NCBI GenBank assembly: GCA_023259435.1
Contig: JALRHZ010000010.1
Location: 1-38,501 of the forward strand
Length of the DNA: 38,501 nucleotides
Direction: 5' to 3'
DNA from: Paracoccaceae bacterium
GTDB taxonomy: Bacteria; Pseudomonadota; Alphaproteobacteria; Rhodobacterales; Rhodobacteraceae
Shown: one piece after another, positions 16,706-26,836 of the stretch
Layout of the letters: each line of letters starts with the position of its first letter
Position numbering within the stretch: the first letter of the stretch is position 1
The notes under the pieces: generated by a model
Told to the model about the DNA's origin: nothing
Seen by the model: only the letters and a program-made list of their open reading frames with translations
Databases searched by the model: none
Made by a program: the position numbers and the translations under genes

Positions 16706-19321
16706 CTAATTCACCAGCAATTCTCGTAACCTATACAGTTCTTCCAAAGCTTGCTTTGGTGTCATTTCATCTGGGTGGATCTTGGCAAGCTCCTCTTCGA
16801 TTTTACTGTCACGCGCCGAAAATGACGGGCTAGGCGGAGGGGTTGCCGAAAATAGGGGCAGATCATCGATAAGTTTTTGCGGATTTTTCGTACCTTCCCG
16901 ACTGCCTTGTTCCAAGGTCGCAAGAATAACACGAGCACGTTCCACGACAGCAGGCGGCAGGCCGGCAAGCTTTGCAACCTGAACACCATAGGACCGATCA
17001 GCGGCACCTCTTTTTACGGTGTGCAAAAAGACAACCTCGCCTTCCCAATCTTTGACTGAGACAGTTGCATTCTCGACCCGTTCCATTTTTTCGGAAAGCG
17101 AGGTCAATTCGTGGTAATGCGTGGCAAACAAAGATCGTGATCTGTTGACGTCATGCAAATGTTCTAATGTGGCCCAAGCGATTGAGAGGCCATCATACGT
17201 TGCGGTACCGCGCCCAATCTCATCAAGAATAACAAGCGCGCGATCATCGGCTTGGTTCAAAATTGCAGCGGTTTCTACCATTTCGACCATGAATGTCGAG
17301 CGCCCGCGCGCCAAATCATCCGAGGCGCCGACGCGGCTAAACAATTGGCTTACCAAACCGATATGCGCATGTGTTGCCGGTACAAACGACCCACTTTGCG
17401 CCAAGAGAGCGATTAGGGCGTTCTGCCTAAGAAAGGTGGACTTACCCGCCATATTAGGCCCGGTCAAAAGCCACAAAGCGCCTTCTCCAAGGTCACAGTC
17501 GTTTGATACAAATGACCCTCCATCCTTGCCAAGGGCTGCCTCTACTACTGGGTGGCGCCCTGCAGTGATTGAAAAAGAACGGGAGGCATCTACGATTGGT
17601 CGACACCATTGTTCAGAATGCGCAAGAACTGCAAAACTTGCGGTGACATCCAAACTTGCAAGCGCATTTGAGACCGAGTTGATCTGATCCGAGTGATCCA
17701 AGATCTGATGTGCAAGGGTTTGAAAAATTCGTTTTTCGATTTCTAGCGCATGGTTTCCAGCGTTTAGAATTTTCGTTTCCAATTCAGAGAGCTCAAGTGT
17801 TGTAAATCTAACTTGGTTCGCAGTGGTTTGCCTGTGGATGAACGTCTCGTTCAACGGCGGTGCCATCATTTTATCTGCGTGTAGGGCTGTGGTCTCGATG
17901 AAATACCCTAGCACGTTGTTGTGTTTGATCTTCAAAGACGTCACGCCAGACAGCTCGCTATATTGCTGCTGCATAGCAGCGATCACGCCGCGACCTTCAT
18001 CACGCAATCGTCTGGTTTGATCTAATTCATCATCATAGCCTGTGGCGACAAATCCGCCGTCCCTAGCCAATAACGGTGGATCCGCGACCAGCGCGGCATC
18101 AAGTAAATCAATTAGGTCCCTATGTCCCACTAGGTGATGCGCATCTTGCGCAAGCACCCTAGGTAAATCATCAGACTGTAATAATTCGTAAATTTCTTCT
18201 GCTTGTGACAGACCATTTCGTATTGCGGATAAATCCCTAGGACCGCCCCGTTCTAATGCTATTCTAGAAAGCGCACGTTCTAGATCAGGAACCTTGCGAA
18301 GGTCCTCTCGGATATCTTGGGTCTTGCGTGTATTATCTGTTAAATATGCAACCGCGTCTAATCGATCTGAAATCAAATCAATATCCATTGACGGCGCATT
18401 GAGACGGCGATCCAATAGTCGCGCACCTACTGCTGTCAAAGTGCGATCAACGGTTGCGAGTAATGATCCAGATCGACCACTGGACAGAGATGTTGAAATT
18501 TCAAGATTGCGACGTGTGGCTGCATCTATTTGCATAACCGTGTTCATGGATTCGACGATAGGGGATCTTAGCCTTGGTAATTTTCCCTTTTGCGTAATAT
18601 CCAAATAATCAACAATGGCACCCATTGCGGATAGCTCGGCTCGGGAAAAAGTGCCAAATGCATCAAGTGACCCTACTTCGAACAGAGCCAATAGCCGTTT
18701 CTCTGCGGCCGAGCTATCAAAGGAAGCTTTGCCTAGATAGGCAGGGGTTGACCCTGTCTCGACGATGATCTCGTTTATTTCGGACTGATCGTCTTGGATA
18801 ATTACTTCGCTTGGGGCAAGTCGCGCCAATTCTGGTCCTAGGCGCACCGTGGGCAATGACATCACGTGAAAGGCCCCTGTCGAAATATCAACCCATGCCA
18901 AAGCCGAGGCATCTCGTACTTTTGTAAAGGCAGCCAAAAAATTGTTTCTGCGCGCCTCAAGTAGGGAATCTTCTGTCAGTGTTCCGGGCGTCACCAACCG
19001 GACAACATCACGCCTTACGACAGATTTGCTTCCTCGCTTTTTTGCTTCGGCTGGGCTTTCCATTTGTTCGCAAACCGCAACCCGAAACCCCTTTTTGATT
19101 AAAGTCTGAAGATAATTTTCGGCCGCATGATGGGGAACGCCACACATTGGGATATCTTGCCCATCCGCTTTGCCGCGTTTGGTCAAGGCAATATCAAGGG
19201 CTGCCGCGGCTGCGACAGCATCGTCAAAAAACATCTCGTAAAAATCACCCATACGATAGAACAGCAAAGCCTGAGGATACTGGGCCTTGATTTCCATATA
19301 CTGCGCCATCATTGGTGTCAT
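16706..19321 (-). CDS. mutS: DNA mismatch repair protein MutS
   Basis: An 871-residue full-length MutS. The mismatch-reading FYE (Phe27, Glu29) lies in [10 protein letters not shown]. The ABC ATPase has Walker A in [20 protein letters not shown] (about residue 610), Walker B in [17 protein letters not shown], and the switch FATHYHEL. The C-terminal tail ends [16 protein letters not shown], the tetramerisation region. It binds mispairs and recruits MutL. Ribosome site AAGGAG precedes the ATG. It is divergent from maeB with about 124 bp between starts. Confidence 0.97.
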   Translation of the reverse strand: MTPMMAQYMEIKAQYPQALLFYRMGDFYEMFFDDAVAAAAALDIALTKRGKADGQDIPMCGVPHHAAENYLQTLIKKGFRVAVCEQMESPAEAKKRGSKSVVRRDVVRLVTPGTLTEDSLLEARRNNFLAAFTKVRDASALAWVDISTGAFHVMSLPTVRLGPELARLAPSEVIIQDDQSEINEIIVETGSTPAYLGKASFDSSAAEKRLLALFEVGSLDAFGTFSRAELSAMGAIVDYLDITQKGKLPRLRSPIVESMNTVMQIDAATRRNLEISTSLSSGRSGSLLATVDRTLTAVGARLLDRRLNAPSMDIDLISDRLDAVAYLTDNTRKTQDIREDLRKVPDLERALSRIALERGGPRDLSAIRNGLSQAEEIYELLQSDDLPRVLAQDAHHLVGHRDLIDLLDAALVADPPLLARDGGFVATGYDDELDQTRRLRDEGRGVIAAMQQQYSELSGVTSLKIKHNNVLGYFIETTALHADKMMAPPLNETFIHRQTTANQVRFTTLELSELETKILNAGNHALEIEKRIFQTLAHQILDHSDQINSVSNALASLDVTASFAVLAHSEQWCRPIVDASRSFSITAGRHPVVEAALGKDGGSFVSNDCDLGEGALWLLTGPNMAGKSTFLRQNALIALLAQSGSFVPATHAHIGLVSQLFSRVGASDDLARGRSTFMVEMVETAAILNQADDRALVILDEIGRGTATYDGLSIAWATLEHLHDVNRSRSLFATHYHELTSLSEKMERVENATVSVKDWEGEVVFLHTVKRGAADRSYGVQVAKLAGLPPAVVERARVILATLEQGSREGTKNPQKLIDDLPLFSATPPPSPSFSARDSKIEEELAKIHPDEMTPKQALEELYRLRELLVN

Positions 19322-19445
19322 GTGCTGCTCCTTGTCTTGGTCAAAACTTATCCTTTGGCTTTGGAAATCGAAAGCGAGAAATCATCTGGTTGCGCTTAAA
19401 AAAATTGCGCGGTAAGACCTGTTTACGCAATAAAGGAACGCAGCA

Positions 19446-21701
19446 ATGGCAAAGACCAAGATTACACGCGAAGAGGCACTTGCCTTTCACCTTGAACCTA
19501 CACCTGGGAAATTCGAAATTTCCGCCACGGTTCCAATGGCGACACAGCGTGATCTATCTTTGGCCTATTCCCCCGGTGTCGCAGTTCCCTGCGAAGAAAT
19601 AGCACAAAATGGTGAGTTGGCCTATGATTACACCAACAAAGGCAATCTCGTTGCGGTGATATCAAACGGAACTGCTGTTTTAGGTTTGGGTAATCTTGGC
19701 GCGCTGGGCAGTAAGCCCGTGATGGAAGGCAAGGCGGTATTGTTCAAACGCTTTGCGGACGTGAATTCGATTGATATCGAGTTGGATACAGAAGACCCAG
19801 ATGAGTTCTGCAAAGCCGTGCGTTTGATGGGCCCAACTTTTGGTGGGATCAACCTAGAAGACATCAAAGCCCCTGAATGCTTTATCATCGAACAGCGCCT
19901 AAAAGAGGAAATGGACATTCCTGTGTTCCATGATGATCAACATGGAACGGCTGTGATCTGTGCGGCAGGTTTGATCAATGCGTTACATATCTCTGGCAAA
20001 AAGATCGAAGATGTCAAAATTGTTCTGAATGGCGCAGGGGCGGCGGGCATTGCCTGTATTGAGTTGCTAAAATCCATGGGCGCGCGTCACGAAAATTGTA
20101 TCGTGTGCGATACAAAGGGCGTGATTTATCAAGGACGAACCGAGGGCATGAACCAGTGGAAATCAGCCCACGCCATCAAAACCGACTTGCGTAGTTTAGA
20201 AGAAGCTATGAAGGGCGCTGATGTGTTTTTGGGCGTTTCTGTCAAAGGTGCGCTAACCCAAGAGATGGTTCAATCTATGGCGGATAATCCCGTCATCTTT
20301 GCAATGGCGAACCCAGACCCAGAGATCACACCAGAAGATGCACATGACGTGCGGCCCGACGCGATTGTTGCGACTGGGCGCTCTGATTATCCGAACCAAG
20401 TCAATAACGTGCTTGGCTTTCCGTATTTGTTCCGTGGAGCATTGGATATTCATGCCCGTGCCATTAATAATGAAATGAAAATTGCGTGTGCGCAGGCCTT
20501 GGCGGAATTGGCGCGCGAGGATGTACCGGATGAAGTGGCCGTTGCCTATGGGCGCAAGCTTACCTTTGGACGGGATTACATTATTCCAACGCCATTTGAT
20601 CCGCGCCTCATCCACCGCATTCCACCTGCTGTTGCAAAGGCAGGAATGGATACAGGGGCCGCGCGTCGCCCTATTATCGATATGGATGGATATACTGTTT
20701 CATTGCAATCGCGTATGGATCCAACGGCCTCGATCCTTCAGGGCATAAACGCTCGCGCGCGTTCAAATCAAGCACGCATGATTTTTGCCGAAGGGGATGA
20801 TCCCCGTGTCCTGCGTGCGGCTGTGATGTATCAGCGCAATGGCCTTGGCAAGGCATTGGTTGTGGGACGTGAAGCGGACGTCAAAGCCAAGCTTGAGGCA
20901 GAGGGCCTAGGAGATGCTGTGCGCGAAATCGAAGTCGTAAACGCTGCAAATACGCAGCATCTCGATACTTACAAAGACTTTCTATACGCGCGCCTTCAGC
21001 GCAAAGGGTTCGACCGTGCCGATGTTCACCGTTTGGCAACGCGAGATCGACATGTGTTTTCTTCGCTGATGTTGGCGCATGGGCATGGCGATGGCCTAGT
21101 GACCGGAGCCACCCGTAAGTCGGCGCATGTTCTTGAGTTGGTTAACCATGTGTTTGACGCTGATGCCAATCATGGTGCAACGGGTGTGACGGCCTTGCTT
21201 CACAAAGGTAAAATTGTTCTGGTCTCGGACACATTGGTGCATGAATGGCCGGATGAAGAAGACCTTGCAAATATTGCCGAGAACGCCGCAGGCGTTGCGC
21301 GTCACTTGGGGTTAGAGCCGCGGGTCGCTTTTGTCAGCTTCTCGACATTTGGATACCCCGTTTCTGAACGGGCCGAAAAAATGCACATCGCACCCACGGT
21401 TTTGGACAAGCGCGGTGTTGATTTCGAATACGAAGGCGAAATGACTGTTGAAGTTGCCCTAAATCCCAAGGCTCAAGAGGCCTATCCGTTTTCCCGTTTA
21501 ACTGGCCCTGCGAACATCCTTGTGGTTCCGGCGCGCCACTCCGCGTCGATCTCGGTGAAATTAATGCAAGAAATGGCGGGTGCCACTGTGATTGGTCCGA
21601 TCCTAACAGGCGTCGATAAGTCGATCCAGATTTGTTCCACTGTGTCTACCACGACTGACATTCTAAACATGGCAATCTTGGCCGCATGCAAAGTCGGTTA
21701 A
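19446..21701 (+). CDS. maeB: NADP-dependent malic enzyme with phosphotransacetylase-like domain
   Basis: A 751-residue MaeB-type fusion. The malic enzyme half (about 1–425) has LAYSPGVAVPCEEI, FADVNSIDIELDTEDP and the NADP loop LNGAGAAGIACIELL. The second half (about 430–751) is phosphate acetyl/butyryltransferase-like (ARMIFAEGDDPRVLRAAVMY, then TDILNMAILAACKVG) and serves as an acetyl-CoA-sensing regulatory domain in this family. It decarboxylates malate to pyruvate, making NADPH. Ribosome site AAAGGAACG precedes the start. A PfkB kinase follows after 4 bp, so they are probably co-transcribed. Confidence 0.96.
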   Translation: MAKTKITREEALAFHLEPTPGKFEISATVPMATQRDLSLAYSPGVAVPCEEIAQNGELAYDYTNKGNLVAVISNGTAVLGLGNLGALGSKPVMEGKAVLFKRFADVNSIDIELDTEDPDEFCKAVRLMGPTFGGINLEDIKAPECFIIEQRLKEEMDIPVFHDDQHGTAVICAAGLINALHISGKKIEDVKIVLNGAGAAGIACIELLKSMGARHENCIVCDTKGVIYQGRTEGMNQWKSAHAIKTDLRSLEEAMKGADVFLGVSVKGALTQEMVQSMADNPVIFAMANPDPEITPEDAHDVRPDAIVATGRSDYPNQVNNVLGFPYLFRGALDIHARAINNEMKIACAQALAELAREDVPDEVAVAYGRKLTFGRDYIIPTPFDPRLIHRIPPAVAKAGMDTGAARRPIIDMDGYTVSLQSRMDPTASILQGINARARSNQARMIFAEGDDPRVLRAAVMYQRNGLGKALVVGREADVKAKLEAEGLGDAVREIEVVNAANTQHLDTYKDFLYARLQRKGFDRADVHRLATRDRHVFSSLMLAHGHGDGLVTGATRKSAHVLELVNHVFDADANHGATGVTALLHKGKIVLVSDTLVHEWPDEEDLANIAENAAGVARHLGLEPRVAFVSFSTFGYPVSERAEKMHIAPTVLDKRGVDFEYEGEMTVEVALNPKAQEAYPFSRLTGPANILVVPARHSASISVKLMQEMAGATVIGPILTGVDKSIQICSTVSTTTDILNMAILAACKVG

Positions 21702-21705
21702 TTCC

Positions 21706-22575
21706 ATGACCATCTATAACCTTGGGTCCATCAACGCAGACTATTTCTACCGCGTTCCGCATTTGCCCGCGGCCGGTGAAACCTTGGCTGCGACTGAGAT
21801 GACCAAAGGGTTGGGGGGCAAGGGGGCGAATATGTCTGTTGCTGCTGCTCGTGCTGCCGCGCATGTGGTGCATCTTGGCGCTGTTGGCAAAGATGGGCGC
21901 TGGGCTGTGGATAAAATGTTGGAATATGGCATTGATACTCAGGCCATCCATGTGACCGGAACAACGGGTCACGCGATTATCAATGTTGAGGAAAGCGGCG
22001 AAAACGCAATCGTCTTGTTTCCAGGTGCCAATGCGCGTGTTTCCACGCAAATGATTGCACCCAGTTTGACCCAAGCTCAGGTCGGAGATTGGTTTTTAAC
22101 ACAAAACGAAACCTCAGCCCAAGTTGAAGGCGCAAAATTGGCCAAAGAGATGGGGTTATCTGTGGCTTATGCAGCTGCACCCTTTGACGCGGTATCCGTG
22201 TCCGAAATTGCGCCTTTCGTTGATTTGCTTGTTCTCAATGAGATCGAAGCTCAACAATTAAAAGACGCGACTGGCCGGTTCCCGCATGAGATGAACATCA
22301 AGGACGTCATTGTTACCCGTGGTTCTGAAGGCTGTGATTGGTATAATCCCCGAGGCGAGTGCAAACATTTTGCGGCGTTAAAAGTTGACCCAATAGACAC
22401 AACAGGCGCAGGCGATACGTTTACAGGCTATGTTTTGGCCTGTCTGGATCGTGGTATGTCGATAGAGCAATCAATTAGCCTTGGAACCAAGGCCGCTGCG
22501 ATTATGGTGACCCGCCGCGGAACAGCTGATGTCATTCCTGATCTGCGGGACATCCAAAGCCTCTATGGTTTGTAG
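21706..22575 (+). CDS. PfkB-family (ribokinase-like) sugar kinase
   Basis: A 289-residue cytoplasmic kinase. The N-terminal segment (NLGSINADYFYRVPHLPAAG, then GLGGKGANMSVAAARA) is the ribokinase sugar-binding signature 1. The C-terminal DTTGAGDTFTGYVLACLDRG carries the anion hole and catalytic Asp. It looks closest to ribokinase, but the substrate cannot be fixed by eye. It lies 4 bp after maeB on the same strand and ends 3 bp from the convergent msrA. No sugar transporter or regulator adjoins it. Confidence 0.85.
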   Translation: MTIYNLGSINADYFYRVPHLPAAGETLAATEMTKGLGGKGANMSVAAARAAAHVVHLGAVGKDGRWAVDKMLEYGIDTQAIHVTGTTGHAIINVEESGENAIVLFPGANARVSTQMIAPSLTQAQVGDWFLTQNETSAQVEGAKLAKEMGLSVAYAAAPFDAVSVSEIAPFVDLLVLNEIEAQQLKDATGRFPHEMNIKDVIVTRGSEGCDWYNPRGECKHFAALKVDPIDTTGAGDTFTGYVLACLDRGMSIEQSISLGTKAAAIMVTRRGTADVIPDLRDIQSLYGL

Positions 22576-22578
22576 TAA

Positions 22579-23244
22579 TCATTTGATAAAGGGTGCGGCT
22601 CCTGTTCCCCAAACTTGTTTGACACGCGCATCTCGCCCACAGGCATCACGGTACCGTTTATATGCATTCTTTTGTGAAATTGGGCCAAAGCGGGTAATAA
22701 CCAGATTGTCACCCTTGTAATAGTCTTGGTGATAATCCTCGGCCAGATAAAAGGTTTTTAAATCCAAAACAGGCGTTACTACGGTTTTCCCTAATTCTCG
22801 CTGTGCCTCTTTTATTGCTTTTTCTGCAGCTCTCCGTTGTGAGGGTGATGCAGGAAAGATGGCCGTCCGATAGCTTTCTCCACGATCACAGAATTGTCCT
22901 CCATTATCGGTCACGTCGACCGACCTTAGGAAAAGATTCAGCAAAACATCGATTGAAACGACCGTTGGATCAAATGAGATTTCTACCGCCTCAAAATGTC
23001 CGGTACCTCCGCGCGTGACCTGTTTGTAGGTTGGGTTTTTTGTTGTACCGCCGGTGTAGCCCGAGACCGCTTCTACGACCCCTTTGACCTTTTCAAAGTC
23101 GGCCTCTACGCACCAAAAGCACCCACCAGCCACAACAAGCTTTTCAGTGTTGCCTGATGCCTCGGCGTCGGGTGTGTTTAAGAAGAGCCCTAACACGATT
23201 GCAACGCCCAGCGTCACAGATTTCACAGTTTCTAAGACTTTCAT
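22579..23244 (-). CDS. msrA: Peptide methionine-(S)-sulfoxide reductase, exported
   Basis: A 221-residue MsrA. An N-terminal signal sequence (LETVKSVTLGVAIVLGLFLN, with a likely cleavage around EASG) is followed by VVAGGCFWCVEADFEKVKGV with nucleophile Cys42, then VSGYTGGTTKNPTYKQV. A candidate resolving cysteine lies near the C-terminus (RYRDACGRDARVK). It repairs oxidised methionine in proteins. The leader predicts periplasmic action, unlike cytoplasmic E. coli MsrA. No msrB or reducing partner is adjacent. Confidence 0.93.
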   Translation of the reverse strand: MKVLETVKSVTLGVAIVLGLFLNTPDAEASGNTEKLVVAGGCFWCVEADFEKVKGVVEAVSGYTGGTTKNPTYKQVTRGGTGHFEAVEISFDPTVVSIDVLLNLFLRSVDVTDNGGQFCDRGESYRTAIFPASPSQRRAAEKAIKEAQRELGKTVVTPVLDLKTFYLAEDYHQDYYKGDNLVITRFGPISQKNAYKRYRDACGRDARVKQVWGTGAAPFIK

Positions 23245-23396
23245 TTTTGTCTCCTGTTCCGGTTAAGGCATCATTTAGATTATCCTTGCGAATTCCAATT
23301 CTCAATTGCGTGATGTCACCTGATTGTGAACTGTTGATTTATGTTGGAATGATTGGGTTCCAACAGTAGGTTCGCTTTGACCGAGGAGGGCATTCT

Positions 23397-24305
23397 ATGA
23401 TTGATCATCAAACAACCCATCAAGCCGAAGAAGACATTCGGAATGAATCCATAAACATTTATGTTAACGGCAGTATCGTTCCAAAGAACGAAGCAGTTGT
23501 AAGTGTCTATGACAGTGGGTTTATGTTAGGCGATGGTGTTTGGGAGGGGTTGCGCCTGTACAACGGCACTTGGGCGTTTCTGGATAAACATTTGGACCGT
23601 TTGTTCGAGGCCGCATTGGCGATTGATTTGGACATTGGAATGACGCCAGATCAGGTCAAAAATGCCTTGTTAGAGACCCAAATAGCAAATCAAATGACCA
23701 CTGATGCGCATGCCAGGTTGATGATTACACGAGGCCCAAAAACGCGACCGTTTCAGCATCCCTCCTTGTCGCAAAATGGGCCAACTGTGGTGATTATCAT
23801 GGAGCATTCAAAGCCGAAATTGGGTCGACCCATTCGGTTGGCGACTGTTCCGCATTTGCGCGGTTTGCCGATGACCCAAGATCCCAAGCTGAACAGCCAT
23901 TCCAAGTTGAATTGTATCCTTGCCTGCATTGCCGCGGAAAAGGCAGGTGCGGATGAAGGTCTAATGCTTGACGTAAATGGCTTTGTGAACACAACAAATG
24001 CGTGCAATTTCTTTATTGTCCGCAAAGGCGAAGTTTGGACCAGCACGGGCGATTATTGCATGAACGGGATCACGCGACAAAAAGTGATTGATTTATGTCG
24101 GGCAAACGGCATTCCAGTGTTTGAACGGAATTACTCGTTGGTTGATACCTATGGCGCGGATGAAGCCTTTTTGACGGGAACCTTTGGGGCTCAGACGCCC
24201 GTTGGCGAAATTGATGGTCGCCGCATTGGCACTGGAGAGTTGGGGCCGATCACAACCCGTATTCGGGAGCTGTACAAAGATCTTGTTGCGCAGGAGTGTG
24301 CGTGA
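23397..24305 (+). CDS. Class IV PLP aminotransferase (branched-chain/D-amino-acid type)
   Basis: A 302-residue fold-type IV aminotransferase. VYDSGFMLGDGVWEGLRLYN (residues 38–57) is the N-terminal signature. Lys170 in LNSHSKLNCILACIAA is the likely PLP lysine. NGFVNTTNACNFFIVRKGEV and a late TGTFGAQTPVGEIDGR complete the family. A strong ribosome site (GAGGAGGG) precedes the ATG. The specificity loops differ from standard IlvE, and the substrate is unknown. The stop overlaps the start of the following sulfotransferase-like gene (TGATG), so the pair is translationally coupled and probably works together. Confidence 0.85.
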   Translation: MIDHQTTHQAEEDIRNESINIYVNGSIVPKNEAVVSVYDSGFMLGDGVWEGLRLYNGTWAFLDKHLDRLFEAALAIDLDIGMTPDQVKNALLETQIANQMTTDAHARLMITRGPKTRPFQHPSLSQNGPTVVIIMEHSKPKLGRPIRLATVPHLRGLPMTQDPKLNSHSKLNCILACIAAEKAGADEGLMLDVNGFVNTTNACNFFIVRKGEVWTSTGDYCMNGITRQKVIDLCRANGIPVFERNYSLVDTYGADEAFLTGTFGAQTPVGEIDGRRIGTGELGPITTRIRELYKDLVAQECA

Positions 24306-25018
24306 TGAAAATTGCGATGTGGTCTGGTCCTCGTAATCTATCGACGGCCATGATGTATTCTTTTGGCAATAGACCGGATTTCCACGTTGTGGATGAGCCT
24401 TTCTATGCGGCGTATTTGGCGCAAACTGGTTTAGAGCACCCCATGCGTGACGATATTCTAGCGTCTCAAATGACCGATCCAACGGATGTTATTGCTGAAT
24501 TGCTGGATGACGTTCCCAATGGCAAACCGCACGCCTACCACAAGCACATGTCACAACATATGATTGAGACGGTCCCGCGGGACTGGATCTTTGACATGCA
24601 GAATGTCTTTTTGATCCGGCACCCTAATCGCGTTTTGGCAAGCTTTTCTGCGAAATACGACAATCCAAAACCGGATGACTTGGGGTTTCGGCAACAGTCG
24701 GAATTGTTCCATATGCTGCGGGATCAGGGAACAACTCCTCTTGCCATTGATAGCGCTGATATCCGGAAAAACCCGCGTGCAAAGCTTGAGGAATTGTGTG
24801 CTGCGCTGGGTTTAGATTTTCGGGATGAAATGTTGCATTGGCCCGCGGGTGGGCACGCCCAAGATGGTGTTTGGGCGGCGCATTGGTATGGGTCTGTCCA
24901 TAAATCTACGGGGTTTTCTGGACCAGAAGACGCGTTGCCAGATATCAATCCAGACATGGCGTGGATCGCAGAAGAGCTTATGCCGTTCTACGATGATCTA
25001 AAATCTTATGCGCTATAA
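24305..25018 (+). CDS. Sulfotransferase-like P-loop protein
   Basis: A 237-residue protein. [20 protein letters not shown] at its N-terminus resembles the 5'-phosphosulfate-binding loop of sulfotransferases, and [14 protein letters not shown] around residue 105 resembles the 3'-phosphate-binding segment (RxP...S). ATG 24305 is preferred over the upstream GTG because an AGGAG lies about 9 bp before it and it overlaps the aminotransferase stop by one base. In plants, proteins annotated as branched-chain aminotransferase-like combine such a P-loop domain with a class IV aminotransferase domain (from memory). The reaction is unknown; sulfation of an amino or hydroxy compound is possible but unproven. 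Confidence 0.78.
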   Translation: MKIAMWSGPRNLSTAMMYSFGNRPDFHVVDEPFYAAYLAQTGLEHPMRDDILASQMTDPTDVIAELLDDVPNGKPHAYHKHMSQHMIETVPRDWIFDMQNVFLIRHPNRVLASFSAKYDNPKPDDLGFRQQSELFHMLRDQGTTPLAIDSADIRKNPRAKLEELCAALGLDFRDEMLHWPAGGHAQDGVWAAHWYGSVHKSTGFSGPEDALPDINPDMAWIAEELMPFYDDLKSYAL

Positions 25019-25501
25019 GTGGGGTGCAAACTCTTTGACCACGGCGGCATAAACGTCTTTTTTGAATGGTACAATATTGTCCACCAACTGATCCGCCGCA
25101 AGCCACTTCCATGCTGAAAATTCGGGATGATTGGTTGTAATATTAACGTCCGTATCTTTGCCATGAAAGCGCATGAAAAACCACTTTTGCTTTTGTCCGC
25201 GATACTTTCCGTTCCAAATTCTTGGAATCAAGTCTGCGGGCAGATCATAGGCAATCCAGTCACTGCTTTCTGCTTCGATGGTGACCAGAGAAGGATCCAC
25301 TCCGGTTTCCTCTTCTAGCTCCCGTAGGGCCGCCCTTTCGGGTGTTTCGCCAGCGTCAATACCGCCTTGGGGCATTTGCCATGCATCTGATTGATTGTCC
25401 AAACGCTGGCCAACAAACACGTGTCCGTGCTCATTGACCAACATAACACCTACGTTTTGACGATAGGGTAGCTTGTCTATGTCTTGCGGTGTCATGGTCA
25501 T
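25013..25501 (-). CDS. rppH: RNA pyrophosphohydrolase (Nudix)
   Basis: A 162-residue Nudix hydrolase. It begins with [20 protein letters not shown] and has [20 protein letters not shown] followed by ELEEETGVD, a complete Nudix box (GX5EX7REUXEEXGU). The [10 protein letters not shown] segment is RppH/NudH-specific. It removes pyrophosphate from the 5' end of RNAs and, in some family members, hydrolyses dinucleoside polyphosphates. It is the last gene of the leftward rsfS operon and overlaps the ctpA stop by 4 bp. Its 3' end overlaps the convergent sulfotransferase-like gene by 6 bp. Confidence 0.93.
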   Translation of the reverse strand: MTMTPQDIDKLPYRQNVGVMLVNEHGHVFVGQRLDNQSDAWQMPQGGIDAGETPERAALRELEEETGVDPSLVTIEAESSDWIAYDLPADLIPRIWNGKYRGQKQKWFFMRFHGKDTDVNITTNHPEFSAWKWLAADQLVDNIVPFKKDVYAAVVKEFAPHL

Positions 25502-26826
25502 TCCGCTGACAACGCGGCAAGACCCTTTAGGATATCGATGGCATAGGCCATCTGATAATCCCGTTCGCGCAATTTGGCGGCTTCTTCTTCAGCGGCGCGT
25601 TCTTGTTCGATTTGTTGGATTTCATCCTCGCTTAGGCTGTCGTTGGAGAGGGTGCCGCGCAAATCAGCCTCGGATCTTGAAAAGCGGTTTTCGGTCTCTT
25701 CTTCGTCTGTTTCTGTTCGCCGTTTTTGCTCGACCACGATGTTTGGAGAGACCCCAAGATTTTGGATGGACCGACCGGATGGCGTGTAATAGCGAGATGT
25801 TGTCAAGCGCATTGCACTTTGCCCCCGCATTGGAATTACAGTTTGGACAGATCCTTTACCAAAACTTTTGGTGCCAACCACAACGGCGCGGCGATGATCC
25901 TGCAATGCACCGGCCACGATTTCAGACGCAGAGGCAGACCCACCATTGATCAAAACAACCATCGGTTTGCCGTTAATCACATCACCTTTTGTTGCGTTGA
26001 AGCGATCGCCCTCGGCAGGGTTACGCCCGCGTGTTGACACGATCTCCCCCTGTTCAAGGAAGGCATCCGTAACCTTGATCGCCTGTGTCAGTAGACCACC
26101 TGGGTTGTTGCGCAGATCCAAGACGACACCGTTAATGTTATCCATTCCACCGGCTTCTTCGACCTGTTTGTTCAGGCCTTCCACCATTTGATCTGTGGTT
26201 TGGTCATTAAACGTAGTCAGGCGCAGAACAACAGTTTTCCCCTCGGTCCGTGCGCGCGCGGCTGTCATTGTGATGACGTCGCGAATGATGGTGACATCGA
26301 ACGGCTCAACTTCGCCTTCACGGACAACAGTGATCACAATTTCAGAGCCAACTGGCCCTCTCATGCGTTCGACCGCTTCGTTTAAGGTTAAGCCAAGAAC
26401 GCTTTCACCATCCACATGTGTAATGTAATCTCCGGCTTCCATTCCTGCGTTGAATGCCGGCGTATCGTCCATAGGTGTAACAACTTTAACGAACCCATCT
26501 TCTTGGGTCACTTCGATCCCAAGACCGCCAAACTCTCCGCGTGTTTGTTCGCGCATTTTTGAGGCGTCATCTGGCGAGAGATAGCTTGAATGTGGATCAA
26601 GTGACGAGAGCATCCCATCAATCGCCGCTTCGATCAGATCTTTGGCCTCGACCTCTTCGACGTATTCCATTCTGATGCGATCAAATATGTCGCCGAATAA
26701 ATCAAGCTGTTCATAGATAACCTGCTTGTCATCGGATTGCTGTGCGAAAACCGGTGTGGAAACTTGGGTCGCTGTAAAAACACCAAGCGCACATCCCAGC
26801 CCTGTTGCGAGTACAATCTTTCTCAT
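25498..26826 (-). CDS. ctpA: S41 C-terminal processing protease
   Basis: 442 residues from the ATG at 26826, chosen because AAGGACG lies just upstream and [20 protein letters not shown] makes a clean signal peptide; an upstream alternative start at 26856 adds ten odd residues. A PDZ domain ([20 protein letters not shown], then [12 protein letters not shown]) precedes the S41 core with nucleophile Ser in [20 protein letters not shown] and Lys in [13 protein letters not shown]. It trims C-terminal tails of periplasmic proteins and can control murein hydrolases. The gene follows envC on the same strand, a recurring pairing that links it to cell-wall remodelling. The tail is rich in Glu/Arg. Confidence 0.94.
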   Translation of the reverse strand: MRKIVLATGLGCALGVFTATQVSTPVFAQQSDDKQVIYEQLDLFGDIFDRIRMEYVEEVEAKDLIEAAIDGMLSSLDPHSSYLSPDDASKMREQTRGEFGGLGIEVTQEDGFVKVVTPMDDTPAFNAGMEAGDYITHVDGESVLGLTLNEAVERMRGPVGSEIVITVVREGEVEPFDVTIIRDVITMTAARARTEGKTVVLRLTTFNDQTTDQMVEGLNKQVEEAGGMDNINGVVLDLRNNPGGLLTQAIKVTDAFLEQGEIVSTRGRNPAEGDRFNATKGDVINGKPMVVLINGGSASASEIVAGALQDHRRAVVVGTKSFGKGSVQTVIPMRGQSAMRLTTSRYYTPSGRSIQNLGVSPNIVVEQKRRTETDEEETENRFSRSEADLRGTLSNDSLSEDEIQQIEQERAAEEEAAKLRERDYQMAYAIDILKGLAALSAE

Positions 26827-26836
26827 GGTTCGTCCT

